From contig JBCFBK010000009.1 of NCBI GenBank assembly GCA_038562555.1, forward strand, positions 73,599 to 137,598: a stretch of DNA of 64,000 bases, read 5' to 3'. The translations under genes and the position numbers were made by a program. Position 1 is the first letter of the stretch. Every line of letters starts with the position of its first letter. The notes under the pieces are model-generated. The model saw nothing but the letters and a program-made list of their open reading frames with translations. It was not told the origin of the DNA and did no database searches. Source of the DNA: JBCFBK01 sp038562555. Lineage in GTDB: Bacteria; Bacteroidota; Bacteroidia; Bacteroidales; Prolixibacteraceae. Positions 56,012-64,000 of this stretch are shown here, piece by piece.

Positions 56012-56434
56012 TCAATGGTCTCCAAGTGAGCGTTTTGCGTTGTATGATAATAAATAGTCGGAATTATTTTCATATTGCCGAATTAAGTCGTTAATTCTTT
56101 TGTCATTCATTTTCGCCAAGTAATAAAACATGCTTATCAAACTGTATTTGTCAGCGATTGTCTTACCAGCTTCAAAAACAAGGTCGCACATTTTTTGGTC
56201 TCTAGAGATTTGAAAAATACAAGACGCTATTATAATTTTAGTTTCTGCTCTTTGGGAGTCGGTCAAAACTTTGTACATGATGTCGAGAGCATCCTTTGAA
56301 TTTAGGTAAGCCAAGGTCTCAACAATTAGTAAATCGTCAGGATGTTCAGCAAGTTTAGCTATAAGTTCCTTTTCAATTTCGAGTTTTTCTGATGAGTTTA
56401 GTTTGTCAATAATATGGTCGTTACTGAACCCATT
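56012..56434 (-). pseudogene. HEAT-like gene continuing in frame after a TGA stop
   Basis: About 140 codons in the same frame as the gene at 56435-56743, directly after its TGA. The sequence has HEAT-like helical repeats (EKELIAKLAEHPDDLLIVET, AYLNSKDALDIMYKVL, FQISRDQKMCDLVFEAGKTI). There is no ATG after the TGA; only a TTG (56314) lies inside. It could be the second half of one gene with a nonsense codon, a separate gene with a rare start, or read-through. Confidence 0.5.
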
Positions 56435-56743
56435 TCAATGGTCGACATAGCTGCTAAATTTGATTTCTAAGTTTTTCCATATTGCCAATAATTTGTCAGT
56501 ATTTTTTGATGCAGTTTCATATTCAAACTTGCCATTAGTTGTCAATTCGTAACGTTTTCCTTTTTTAATTATTAAGCCCTTTTTTGTTAGCCATGAAATG
56601 GATATTTGCAATTCCTTTTGAGTCGGTACAGCGTGATTGATTCCGTCTGCAACCGAAGAAATCCCGTTTATGTCAGAGGATTTTGTATTAGTCGCGAGAG
56701 CGATCGCTAAAAATACCCACGATATTGCCTGTTCGTCTGTCAT
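56435..56743 (-). CDS. Small winged-helix-like protein
   Basis: A 102-residue protein. Helix patterns (ELQISISWLTKKGLIIKKGK, then YELTTNGKFEYETASKNTDK) suggest a winged-helix fold. The ATG at 56743 follows an attC-like site (56752-56883). The TGA at 56435 is followed in the same frame by HEAT-like coding sequence (56434-56012). The family is only weakly recognised. Confidence 0.65.
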   Translation of the reverse strand: MTDEQAISWVFLAIALATNTKSSDINGISSVADGINHAVPTQKELQISISWLTKKGLIIKKGKRYELTTNGKFEYETASKNTDKLLAIWKNLEIKFSSYVDH

Positions 56744-56751
56744 AAATTACG

Positions 56752-56883
56752 CATAACGTAGGAAGCTACACGCAGGACGGGATTTAACCGATAATCTTCC
56801 TACGAAGAACTGCTTTTCAAATTTACTAATTCCCTGTCAACGAGCCACTAAAACCCGGCTTGACGGGTAGCTGAAGTTATGGG
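56752..56883 (-). repeat. attC-like site S1
   Basis: On the minus strand it starts CCCATAAC and ends GTTATGC, with internal pairs AGCTAC/GTAGCT and GTCAA/TTGAC. Both ends are almost identical to site S2 at 60212-60343 over 25 bp, while the middle differs. This is the pattern expected of related attC sites with variable loops. Confidence 0.65.
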
Positions 56884-56886
56884 CTG

Positions 56887-57441
56887 TTATTCTTTCATAT
56901 TGATAATTTCGTGTTGATCAGGATTTTTTGGTAAATATCTAATAATTAGTGTATCTCCAATTTGAAATTTCTCACATTGTTTACTAAAACTATAAGTCTT
57001 GTTGTTAGCGTCAAACTCATAGTCAACATAATAGCCTGTCGATGGGTCTCTTGATGCTACAACCCATTCCTTATTTTTTACGACAGTTTTTGTAATCACT
57101 CCGTCTCGCGTTAATATATCTTTTGAGTACTCAAACCAGGTAAGTTGAAATCCCACATTAACAGCGATAATAACAAGCAAGGTAATTAGGGCTATTCCAA
57201 TATGTTTTTGAACCGTCTTATCTTTAAATTTTTTCTCATCATTTATGACTGAATACCCAACATCTATTTGCGTGAATAGTCCAGAAAATATAATTGCAAA
57301 GCGGAATATTGAAATGATTAGAATAAGAAATCCAAAAAGAGAAATTAAACCATTCGAGTCCTGATTGAAAGAGTATCTTAAAATAAGATAGTTTGAAATT
57401 AAGATTAGAGTCGAATAAAATATAAGTCTATGTATTCGTTT
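56887..57441 (-). pseudogene. Membrane-protein gene split by IS66 directly after its start codon
   Basis: The minus-strand frame is open from the IS edge (57441) to the stop codon at 56887 (185 codons including the stop). If IS66 and one target copy are removed, the base triplet 60187-60189 supplies an ATG in frame, giving a 185-residue protein. It has two membrane helices (about 8-28 and 32-60) and a third near 90-110, then a soluble part. The split destroys expression unless an IS promoter reads in. Family unknown. Confidence 0.8.
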
Positions 57442-57512
57442 GTAAGCAATCGGCCTGATACGTATTGTAGTAAGGGCTTCGTTCCTCTAGCTTTAGAAAA
57501 AAATGAAGAGCA

Positions 57513-57854
57513 ATGATCAACGAAGTGTTTTTTGAGGAACTGCTGTCCCGGCAGCAGGAATCAGGCCTTAGTGTGCGGGATTTCTGTTCCAATGAAGGGA
57601 TCCACCCTTCTACTTTTTATTACTGGTTAAAGAAACACCGGGAAAAGAGCAGGCCAAAAGAGTTTATCCCGCTAACCATACAGAACTCATTTGCGGTGCA
57701 GCGTTCGGGGAACGGCGCGATGGTCGGTTCCAAAGCGACACCGGCAGATCAGGTAACTGTGCTCGAGTTTGTTTTTCCCAACGGCACGAGGGTATTGCTG
57801 AAACAGCAACCGGATATGGCCTTATTGAAAGTCATGGCCCATTTATATGATTAG
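57513..57854 (+). CDS. tnpA: IS66 TnpA-type accessory protein
   Basis: A 113-residue IS66 first-ORF protein with a helix-turn-helix (SVRDFCSNEGIHPSTFYYWLK, about 19-38). It lies 52 bp inside the left terminal repeat and 3 bp before tnpB. It is needed with TnpB for IS66 transposition, and its DNA-binding role is inferred from the motif. Confidence 0.9.
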   Translation: MINEVFFEELLSRQQESGLSVRDFCSNEGIHPSTFYYWLKKHREKSRPKEFIPLTIQNSFAVQRSGNGAMVGSKATPADQVTVLEFVFPNGTRVLLKQQPDMALLKVMAHLYD

Positions 57855-57857
57855 GCT

Positions 57858-58199
57858 ATGTTTCATCTTCATGACAAACTTCAATATTACCTCTACCCCG
57901 GCGGGATTGATATGCGGAAGAGCTTTTATACCCTGAGCGGTATTGTTTCCTCGGTGATGAAACGGGATGTACGCAGCGGAGAGGCGTTCATTTTTGTGAA
58001 CCGTTCTGCTACAATTATGAAAATTCTGCACCTGGAGCATGGTGGGCTGGTTATATACCACAAAAGGCTGGAAAACGGGGTGTTTTCCCTTCCTTCGTTT
58101 GATGATGAAAACGCCGCCTCCATTTCCATTGGCTGGCCCGATCTGATGCTGATGATCCAGCAGGTAAAAGTGCGGAGACAATATCTGAAAAGGCATTAA
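57858..58199 (+). CDS. tnpB: IS66 TnpB-family accessory protein
   Basis: A 113-residue protein of the IS66 Orf2 (TnpB) family. The YLYPGGIDMRKSFYTLSG segment near the start and the LEHGGLVIYHKRLENGVF segment are characteristic. It lies 3 bp after tnpA and 92 bp before tnpC. Function in the transposition complex is known only from genetics of other members. Confidence 0.92.
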   Translation: MFHLHDKLQYYLYPGGIDMRKSFYTLSGIVSSVMKRDVRSGEAFIFVNRSATIMKILHLEHGGLVIYHKRLENGVFSLPSFDDENAASISIGWPDLMLMIQQVKVRRQYLKRH

Positions 58200-58291
58200 A
58201 ATAATTTAAACTATATTCGCTTTTATGCCTGATTTTCTTGGTCGTTTGGGGTGTTTTCAGTATCTTCAACTCATCATCAAACCCACGGTGC

Positions 58292-60073
58292 ATGAGCAAT
58301 TCCACAGATAAGGACCGCCTGGTTGAAGCTCTGTTGCAAGAACGCGACGAGCTCTATCTGGAGCTTTCCAGGCTACGGGATATTGCCGATGGAACCAGGG
58401 AAAGGCAGATGGATGAGATGATCCGCCAAAAAGATGCTGAACTGCAGCAGAAAGAGAATGTACTCCGGAAAAAGGATGCTGTGATTCAGAAGAAGGATGA
58501 AAAAATCCAGGAAAAGGAAGAGCAGATCCGCAAGCTGACAGACCAGTTAGCCTGGTACCGGCATAAATTTTGGAAGCCGTCCAGTGAAAAATACATTCCC
58601 CGGGATCCTAACCAGCGGGTAATCGATTTTGAAGGTCTGGATGTATTACCCCAGGAGGAAGAAGCGATCAAAGAAGCCCAGGAAGAGATTATCAGCTACA
58701 AACGTCAAAAGCCGGAGCGGGAAAAGAAACAGCCTGTACGCCTGCCCCTGCCGGAAGACCTTCGCCGGGAAGAAGAAACCATCGAACCGGAAGGAATTGA
58801 TCAGAACTGGGTAAGGATCGGGGAAGAAGTTACCGAAGTACTGGAATTTAAGCCGGGAGAGATGTATGTCAGGCGGATCATCCGTCCCAAATATGCAAAA
58901 AAACCGGGTAGCCAGCTCAACTCCTCAGGCCAAGAAGATCAAAAACAAGAGCATATTCGTATTGCCGCATTACCGGCTCTGCCTCTGTCACGCAGCAATG
59001 CCGGGGTGTCCCTGCTGGTCGAACTGCTGATGGGCAAGTACCTGTTCCATCTGCCCTTTCACCGGCAACTGGCCATCTTAAGGCTGGCGGGATTTTCTCC
59101 CCCGGGGTCAACGGTTAACGGGTGGTTCCAGGGAGCAGGTGATTTGCTTCGGGCCCTGTACCACAGATTAAAAGAGATTGTCCTTTCCTGTGATTATATC
59201 CAGGTGGATGAAAGTACGGTGCCGGTGATCAATGATGAAAAGCACCGGGCGGTAAAAGCCTACATGTGGATGGTTAGATCGGTGATGGAGAACCTGGTAT
59301 TCTTTCATTACGATAAAGGGTCGCGGGCACAAAAGGTGGTGGTTGAATTGCTGAAAGATTTTAAGGGTGCAGTCCAGTCGGACGGCTATCAGGCCTATTC
59401 CATCTACGAAAACAAGAAAGGGGTTCTGTTGCTCAGCTGCTGGTCGCATGCAAGGAGGAAATTTTCAGAAGCCTTAAAGGAAGATAAGAAAGGGGCAGAG
59501 TATGCCCTGACCCAGATAGGTTTGCTTTATAAGGTGGAAACCATGGCTGATGATCAGAATATGGATTACCCAGAGAGGGCTGAACTCAGAAAACGGCTGG
59601 CTTATCCGATCCTGTTGGCATTCGAAAAGTGGATTGTGAGTTATTACCCCAAAGTGTTTCCAAAGGGGCGGATGGGCAAAGCCCTGTCTTACACCTACTC
59701 GCTTTTCCACCGTCTTTCAAGATATCACCTGGACGGGAGGTACAAGTTGGACACAAACCTGGCCGAAAATGCACTTAGAGGTTTGAGTTTGGGAAGAAAA
59801 AATTTTATGTTCTGCGGTAATCATGAGGCCGCAGAGAATGCAGCCATCATGTATTCCCTGCTGGGCTGCTGTAAAACCTGCGGAGTCAATCCCCGGGAAT
59901 GGCTGACCGATGTGCTGACCAGGATACCGGAGTATAATAATGATTACACGCTGGATCTGGCTGATCTGTTGCCGCACAACTGGAAGGCATCAAAAAGTGC
60001 TCAAAAAAGTCCGACTGATTCCGACAATGGTCAGGGGTGTTCCGAGAAATCAGCAAATCCATGCCAATTTTAG
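58292..60073 (+). CDS. tnpC: IS66 TnpC transposase (DDE)
   Basis: A 593-residue transposase from the ATG at 58292 (an upstream start at 58238 lies in the intergenic gap and is unlikely). A coiled-coil N-terminus (about 5-90) precedes the zinc-binding/IS66 domain. The DDE catalytic core has Asp in YIQVDESTVPV, Asp in QSDGYQAY and Glu in NLAENALRGL. The full length fits an active IS66 transposase. Confidence 0.95.
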   Translation: MSNSTDKDRLVEALLQERDELYLELSRLRDIADGTRERQMDEMIRQKDAELQQKENVLRKKDAVIQKKDEKIQEKEEQIRKLTDQLAWYRHKFWKPSSEKYIPRDPNQRVIDFEGLDVLPQEEEAIKEAQEEIISYKRQKPEREKKQPVRLPLPEDLRREEETIEPEGIDQNWVRIGEEVTEVLEFKPGEMYVRRIIRPKYAKKPGSQLNSSGQEDQKQEHIRIAALPALPLSRSNAGVSLLVELLMGKYLFHLPFHRQLAILRLAGFSPPGSTVNGWFQGAGDLLRALYHRLKEIVLSCDYIQVDESTVPVINDEKHRAVKAYMWMVRSVMENLVFFHYDKGSRAQKVVVELLKDFKGAVQSDGYQAYSIYENKKGVLLLSCWSHARRKFSEALKEDKKGAEYALTQIGLLYKVETMADDQNMDYPERAELRKRLAYPILLAFEKWIVSYYPKVFPKGRMGKALSYTYSLFHRLSRYHLDGRYKLDTNLAENALRGLSLGRKNFMFCGNHEAAENAAIMYSLLGCCKTCGVNPREWLTDVLTRIPEYNNDYTLDLADLLPHNWKASKSAQKSPTDSDNGQGCSEKSANPCQF

Positions 60074-60211
60074 AACAGATTCTAAGAAAGTCCAACCCGT
60101 GTCGGAATGTTTTTGGAATTTTTAAAACAACGATGAAAAGTACCGGGTTACGTTACCTGTATCAGGCCGATTGCTTACATTCGTTTCATTTAGCGTCATT
60201 GATTATAATTG

Positions 60212-60343
60212 CCCATAACGTAGGAAGCTACACGCAGGGGCGGACTGCGGGCGATTTCCTGTCAAGCCGAAAAGCAGCCCGAGCGGAAAGATGCACACCG
60301 AAAACCACTGCTGCCGCGCTTGACGGGTAGCTGAAGTTATGGG
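60212..60343 (-). repeat. attC-like site S2
   Basis: Ends almost identical to S1 over 25 bp at each side. On the minus strand it starts CCCATAAC and ends GTTATGG; AGCTAC/GTAGCT and GTCAAGC/GCTTGAC pair inside. The stop codon of the gene at 60337 is part of its CCCATAAC end. The gene downstream (start codon 60187-60189) begins 22 bp after the other end. Confidence 0.65.
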
Positions 60344-60888
60344 TTGTTTTCGTTCTTTTTCCTTTTTCTTTCTATGTTGTCAATAATAATTCTTTCTATT
60401 TTGTGAGCTTCATCACATTGTTCATTCGATGCATTAAAGTCACATCTTGGACAGACAAAAAGGATTCCATAAGAACCAGAATGGTCAATCATTGGAGTAT
60501 TGCAATTCGGGCAATGTGCTTTCAAATTTGAAATAATCCAAGATTTTTTTGAATTACTCCATTCCCATTCCCAAGACCACCTCCACCTTTTAAATCTGTC
60601 CTCTCTATAATTATAAAAGTCTGGTTTAAATTTTTCGTCGTTTTTAAATTTGTCAATGATGTATAACAATAAAATGATAAAAGCAAAAGCTAGGATTATC
60701 CACCATACCTTTAAATCGAAGTTTAAAATTGACCATATCAAATTTATTATCCATTTCAAGATTAACCAAATTGTTGAAAGTATTGGTTTCTCCTTTGAAT
60801 AATCATAAATCATTGTCAATAACAAACTGAATATTGCAGACCCAAAACTAATTGTCCAAGGCGATTTTATCCATTTCCCTTTTGTCAT
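60337..60888 (-). CDS. Zinc-ribbon membrane protein
   Basis: A 183-residue protein. Two hydrophobic segments lie near the start (about 12-30 and 40-80). The C-terminal part is a zinc ribbon with CPNC and CPRC (about 127-150). The short gap to the PIN-domain gene (53 bp) contains GTTGGAT, a perfect GTTRRRY. Family unknown, and the visible features do not imply a function. Confidence 0.65.
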   Translation of the reverse strand: MTKGKWIKSPWTISFGSAIFSLLLTMIYDYSKEKPILSTIWLILKWIINLIWSILNFDLKVWWIILAFAFIILLLYIIDKFKNDEKFKPDFYNYREDRFKRWRWSWEWEWSNSKKSWIISNLKAHCPNCNTPMIDHSGSYGILFVCPRCDFNASNEQCDEAHKIERIIIDNIERKRKKNENNP

Positions 60889-60941
60889 ACTTGCTCTGTT
60901 CGTTTATTTATCCAACGCAAACCACCAGATCCTGCCATGAT

Positions 60942-62051
60942 TTATAGCCATTGCTGTGCATAGTTTTTATTGATTCTGTTAATTTGACAACTTTTTACTT
61001 TAAGCTTACTATTTATAATTAAAGACATTGCCAGTTCAACTGACAAAGATGTACTCGCTAACATTACCCAATCATTCCAATCTGGATAAATAATTGATAT
61101 ATCCTCAGTATCATCCATTGACCAATAATCACGCTTATCAATGAAGAACTCAATCTCAGTATTAACTACTACCTCGACATCAACGAGATAGTCAGTTGCA
61201 TTAAGTTTTTTAACTGAGACAATTTCAAGCTTAAAATCTTCATCAAAACTTTGGACTGTTGGTTCACTTTGAATCTCATCACTGTCAAAATCATATTGCG
61301 AAATATCTGAACCAACAAAGTTTTCATATAAATAGTCTTTAATTTCAGACTTTAAGTCAAAATTCCATATTTCGTTTTTCCTTAATTTAATCTCAAAGCT
61401 TTGGGATTGATCAAAAAATAATTTTGCTTGCTTATCATTAAATTCGCTCAAATTAGGATAAACAATTACCGATTTAGGGTCAAAATCTTCATTTTCCAAC
61501 TCATCAATTAGGTCGCTGTGTAGCTCATATTCATTAGTTGCAAAATCTTTATAATTGTTTGATATAAAAACTAATTCCGGTTGAGTGACTGCACTTTCGT
61601 AATCAGTTAATAATGTTTTAATATTTTCCCAAATCAGGCAGTCCCTATAACCCTTTTCATTTGAATTAAATGGTTTAAGTTTTTTTAATGCTTTATGAGC
61701 TAAAAATTTATGGTCTGTCTTGGGATATTTTAATACAATTATTGAATTTTCTTTAATTACATTTTTGAGATGCTCTTGATATTCTGATATAGATTTATCA
61801 ACAATCTCTTGTGTCAGAGGCTGTTTGCTCTTTCTCCTTGTTAATTTTTGAAATGTTTGTAACTCAGAATCAATACTACGCTTAGATTCATCTAGTCTCT
61901 GAACATATTTATTTATCACTTCATCTAGGACTATTTCTGGAATATAAATATTTACATCTCCCTTTTTTGCACTTTCAAAGAGTATCTTAAAACCAGTTGA
62001 TTTTAACCAGAAATCAGCAATAATAATATTTGAATCAAGTACGATTTTCAT
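60942..62051 (-). CDS. PIN-domain protein (DUF4935-like)
   Basis: A 369-residue protein. The N-terminal PIN-like domain starts IVLDSNIIIADFWL (catalytic Asp at 6). A conserved acidic segment is YRDCLIWENI (about 136-145), with EL/ELHSDLIDELE following, as in DUF4935 PIN domains. The C-terminal half (about 180-369) is not recognised. PIN domains are RNases, and DUF4935 types often occur singly in accessory DNA, perhaps in defence. It lies just 3' of the group II intron in a split attC-like site. Confidence 0.8.
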   Translation of the reverse strand: MKIVLDSNIIIADFWLKSTGFKILFESAKKGDVNIYIPEIVLDEVINKYVQRLDESKRSIDSELQTFQKLTRRKSKQPLTQEIVDKSISEYQEHLKNVIKENSIIVLKYPKTDHKFLAHKALKKLKPFNSNEKGYRDCLIWENIKTLLTDYESAVTQPELVFISNNYKDFATNEYELHSDLIDELENEDFDPKSVIVYPNLSEFNDKQAKLFFDQSQSFEIKLRKNEIWNFDLKSEIKDYLYENFVGSDISQYDFDSDEIQSEPTVQSFDEDFKLEIVSVKKLNATDYLVDVEVVVNTEIEFFIDKRDYWSMDDTEDISIIYPDWNDWVMLASTSLSVELAMSLIINSKLKVKSCQINRINKNYAQQWL

Positions 62052-62068
62052 TTTTTCTCACAAATTAT

Positions 62069-62103
62069 GCACAACGCCCTAAATAACCCATAACGGTCAC
62101 TTG
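62069..62103 (-). repeat. 3' part of an attC-like site at the intron 3' exon
   Basis: The minus-strand sequence after the intron reads GACCGTTATGGG and then GGCGTTGTGCATAATT. The first CGTTA lies 8-9 nt beyond the intron end. The rest of the palindrome is presumably on the far side of the intron, outside the window. Confidence 0.45.
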
Positions 62104-62143
62104 GTCGAGTAGGCCGAGGGAACTTCCCCCTCAGCCTCTCACA

Positions 62144-62177
62144 GATCCGGACTTGAACCTCTCAGCTCATCCGGCTC
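62144..62177 (-). ncRNA. Group II intron domain V
   Basis: A 34 nt hairpin on the minus strand starts GAGCCGGATGAGC and ends TCCGGATC, with the AGC catalytic-triad type 5' strand. The length is exactly that of typical domain V, just 3' of the maturase stop codon. Confidence 0.8.
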
Positions 62178-62199
62178 TTGTTATACAAATCTACACGTT

Positions 62200-63459
62200 T
62201 CAACCAGTTATACCGACTTGCCAGTGATAAAACAAGCCGGGAAATTGCTCCCGTACCCGATTAAACCATTGCCAGGCCCGGCGTGGACTGGTCTTGTAAC
62301 GTTTGTACCTCTTCCTTGCCCAACGAACCAAGCGCCTGCTCAAAAGATGAAAGACCGGGTTCATCGCACTTTTCCTGAACTTACCGTAGTAGTTCACCCA
62401 TCCCCGGATGAACGGGTTCAGAAATTGGGCGACTCCAACAATGCTCTTGTGAGTAAGCCCTACGATGTTCAGTTCCTCCATCTTATCGGCAATTCGCTTC
62501 TTTGAACTGATGCTGATTGCACAGTCAAACCCGAGGAATAGCTTCCCATCCCGTTTCGACTTACAGGCCCGCGGTTGAAAGCTATAACCCAGAAAATCAA
62601 ACTTTACTCTCGGATAACTTTCCTTTCGGCGGTGATCCTTGCAGTAAACAATCTTCGTTTTATCCGGGTGTAATTTCAGCCCACAACTTTGCATCCGCTC
62701 ATTCATGCGGGTTAGGATCCACTGCGCCTGCCGCTGGCTTTTACAGTGTACGACTGCATCATCGGCATATCTTACAAATCTCACTGTATTGCTCAGTCCG
62801 GTCAGCCAAACATCGAAGGCATAGTGAAGAAACAGGTTGGCCAGCAGCGGACTGATTACTCCTCCTTGTGGTGTACCCTTCCCTTGTTTGTGAACCAACT
62901 CTCCGGTTTCCTTCAAAACAGGAGAGTTTAGCCAGCGTTCAAGGTACAGCAAACACCATTTTTCCGGCACATGTTTCTTTAACGCAAGCAGCAGTTTATC
63001 GTGGTCTATGTTATCAAAGAACCCTTTGATGTCCATGTCGATTACCCAGTCGTACATCCTACAGTTTTCCCGAACCGCTGCCAGCGCCTGGTGCGCACTC
63101 TTGCCCGGCCGGTAACCGTACGAATTTGAATGGAAAATCTTCTCAAACCTCGGTTCCAGATAAGCCCGAACCACTTCCTGCGCTACCCGGTCGGAAATCG
63201 TGGGAATACCCAGATGACGAACTTTTCCGTCTTTCTTTGGTATCTCAACTTCTTTGACCGGGGGCGGAAAGTAACTGCCCGATGCCAGACGGTTCCATAG
63301 CTTATAAAGCTGACCGGAGCGTTCCGAATCAAACATCTCCATGCTGATCTGGTCAATTCCGGAACTACCGCCGTTGGATTTTACCTTCTTGTAGGCAAGC
63401 CAGACCATTTCACGGCTTACAGGTACTGATTTTGTCTCATTCCATAAAGTCATCCTCAT
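62200..63459 (-). CDS. Group II intron reverse transcriptase/maturase
   Basis: A 419-residue protein. The RT domain has the catalytic YADD at about 231-234 and the GTPQGGVISPLLANLFLHYA box. The maturase (X) domain follows (PFIRGWVNYYGKFRKSAMNP, then RRAWQWFNRVREQFPGLFYHW). There is no HNH endonuclease, so the protein is about 420 residues, as for class C introns. It supports splicing and retrohoming of the host intron. Confidence 0.95.
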   Translation of the reverse strand: MRMTLWNETKSVPVSREMVWLAYKKVKSNGGSSGIDQISMEMFDSERSGQLYKLWNRLASGSYFPPPVKEVEIPKKDGKVRHLGIPTISDRVAQEVVRAYLEPRFEKIFHSNSYGYRPGKSAHQALAAVRENCRMYDWVIDMDIKGFFDNIDHDKLLLALKKHVPEKWCLLYLERWLNSPVLKETGELVHKQGKGTPQGGVISPLLANLFLHYAFDVWLTGLSNTVRFVRYADDAVVHCKSQRQAQWILTRMNERMQSCGLKLHPDKTKIVYCKDHRRKESYPRVKFDFLGYSFQPRACKSKRDGKLFLGFDCAISISSKKRIADKMEELNIVGLTHKSIVGVAQFLNPFIRGWVNYYGKFRKSAMNPVFHLLSRRLVRWARKRYKRYKTSPRRAWQWFNRVREQFPGLFYHWQVGITG

Positions 63460-64000
63460 TGCTGAGTTGTTGAATGTTATGTGACTGTATAACCTGAGCC
63501 CTTCGCTCCATTCCCATTACAGGAACTTCAGCACTACTACGGCTCAGTCCGTCCCAGTACATTGCATTGCTATTCGGCCTCCAGGGTGTACCTGTTGTGC
63601 CTTTCGCTTAGCATCAATGTGACTGGTTCCCGAGTTCCGCAAATAAGCCCGGGTATAAGTCCTACCGCCTGAAAGACGTCTGCCGCACAGCCAGTAAACA
63701 GGTGTCTGCTGTGCTTATCGTTGCATAACATGCGCTACAACTTTTGACAGAATGTGGCCACTTCACGACTCCTCATCGGCGGTTCACTTTCGTTTAGCTC
63801 TTATTCCCATACCTGAATATGCTCATGACATACCCTTTTCCCAAACGCTCAGTACCAAGGCTCTTAACCAAAGCACCTTTGGGTGGTTTGATGCCCCCTC
63901 CTGCAAGACGACACCGGAGGTTCAACTTACAACTGTCTCCCCCATCTTATTTACAGCATGCAGAACGATAAATCATCCGATGTTCTGCTTCTCGGCACAC

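Larger units (their letters stand above)
57442..60178 (+). mobile_element. IS66-family insertion sequence, intact
   Basis: A 2737 bp element bounded by perfect 20 bp terminal inverted repeats (57442-57461 and 60159-60178, starting GTAAGC). An 8 bp target duplication ATTCGTTT flanks it (57434-57441 and 60179-60186). It carries the usual three genes (tnpA, tnpB, tnpC) on one strand. Intact ends and duplication suggest a recent insertion. Confidence 0.97.
62104..64000 (-). mobile_element. Group II intron (probably class C, attC-targeting)
   Basis: The 5' end reads GTGTGCCGAG at the window edge, fitting the group II GUGYG start. Domains I-III fill 63460-64000. The maturase lies in domain IV, a 34 nt domain V at 62144-62177, and domain VI ends CTACTCGAC at 62104. 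The maturase lacks the endonuclease domain. The 3' exon lies within an attC-like palindrome. Class assignment is by recall and target type, not by search. Confidence 0.85.

Noticed and set aside
62144..62190. tRNA-like GGTTCAAGTCC sequence near 62.15 kb
   Set aside because: The motif lies in the loop side of the intron domain V. No acceptor stem, anticodon arm or other tRNA parts surround it.

Overview
The window reads as chromosomal DNA of a Bacteroidota bacterium, probably from the Bacteroidales/Marinilabiliales side (placement is inference). The evidence is two SusC/SusD pairs with FecR anti-sigma and ECF sigma factors, repeated TAnnTTTG -7 boxes, a LytS/LytTR two-component pair, many lipoproteins and an IS66 element. 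No rRNA, tRNA or CRISPR array was seen.

Layout. (1) 1-13 kb: a polysaccharide utilisation locus (PUL) with a partial divergent ECF sigma factor, FecR, SusC, SusD, two surface-type lipoproteins and a GH106-type alpha-L-rhamnosidase, pointing to a rhamnose-containing glycan. (2) 13-22 kb: an ECF sigma factor, a TolC-RND-adaptor efflux operon, a methyltransferase and nudC. (3) 22-34.5 kb, minus strand: a second PUL running sigma, FecR, SusC, SusD, GH16-like protein, arylsulfotransferase-like lipoprotein, ChrA-family transporter, PAPS-type sulfotransferase and Gfo/Idh/MocA oxidoreductase. It carries two sulfuryl-transfer genes and no sulfatase. (4) 34.6-44 kb: small conserved genes, an AraC regulator, a short-chain dehydrogenase with LytTR-like direct repeats at its promoter, a LytTR/LytS pair, lipoprotein and membrane genes, and a beta-helix protein. 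(5) 44-64 kb: an accessory region, visibly AT-rich, of mostly unrelated genes.

The accessory region is the most unusual part. Seven minus-strand genes (SDR/DUF2867, Fic, AAA ATPase, a winged-helix-like gene, an IS66-interrupted membrane gene, a zinc-ribbon gene and a PIN/DUF4935 gene) each have a CGTTRnG-type motif just upstream. Several are separated by 100-300 bp imperfect palindromes whose ends resemble integron attC core sites. Three copies of a second structured repeat (repeat A), with compensatory base changes in a hairpin, lie directly 3' of three of these minus-strand genes. A group II intron at the right edge and a gutted copy at 53.2 kb both sit 8-9 nt before a CGTTA motif in such palindromes, as expected of attC-targeting group IIC introns. 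No integron integrase is present, so this looks like a cassette array lacking an integrase (CALIN-like).

Decay is frequent: remnants of a C39 bacteriocin-exporter N-terminus, a GH43 N-terminus, an internally deleted GlxA-type AraC regulator, an ORF6N gene cut at a repeat boundary, an AAA/DUF4143 fragment, a frameshifted small gene, and a gene split by IS66 directly after its start codon. Both susC genes are preceded by an intrinsic terminator on the opposite strand, an arrangement suggesting PUL-linked antisense RNAs.
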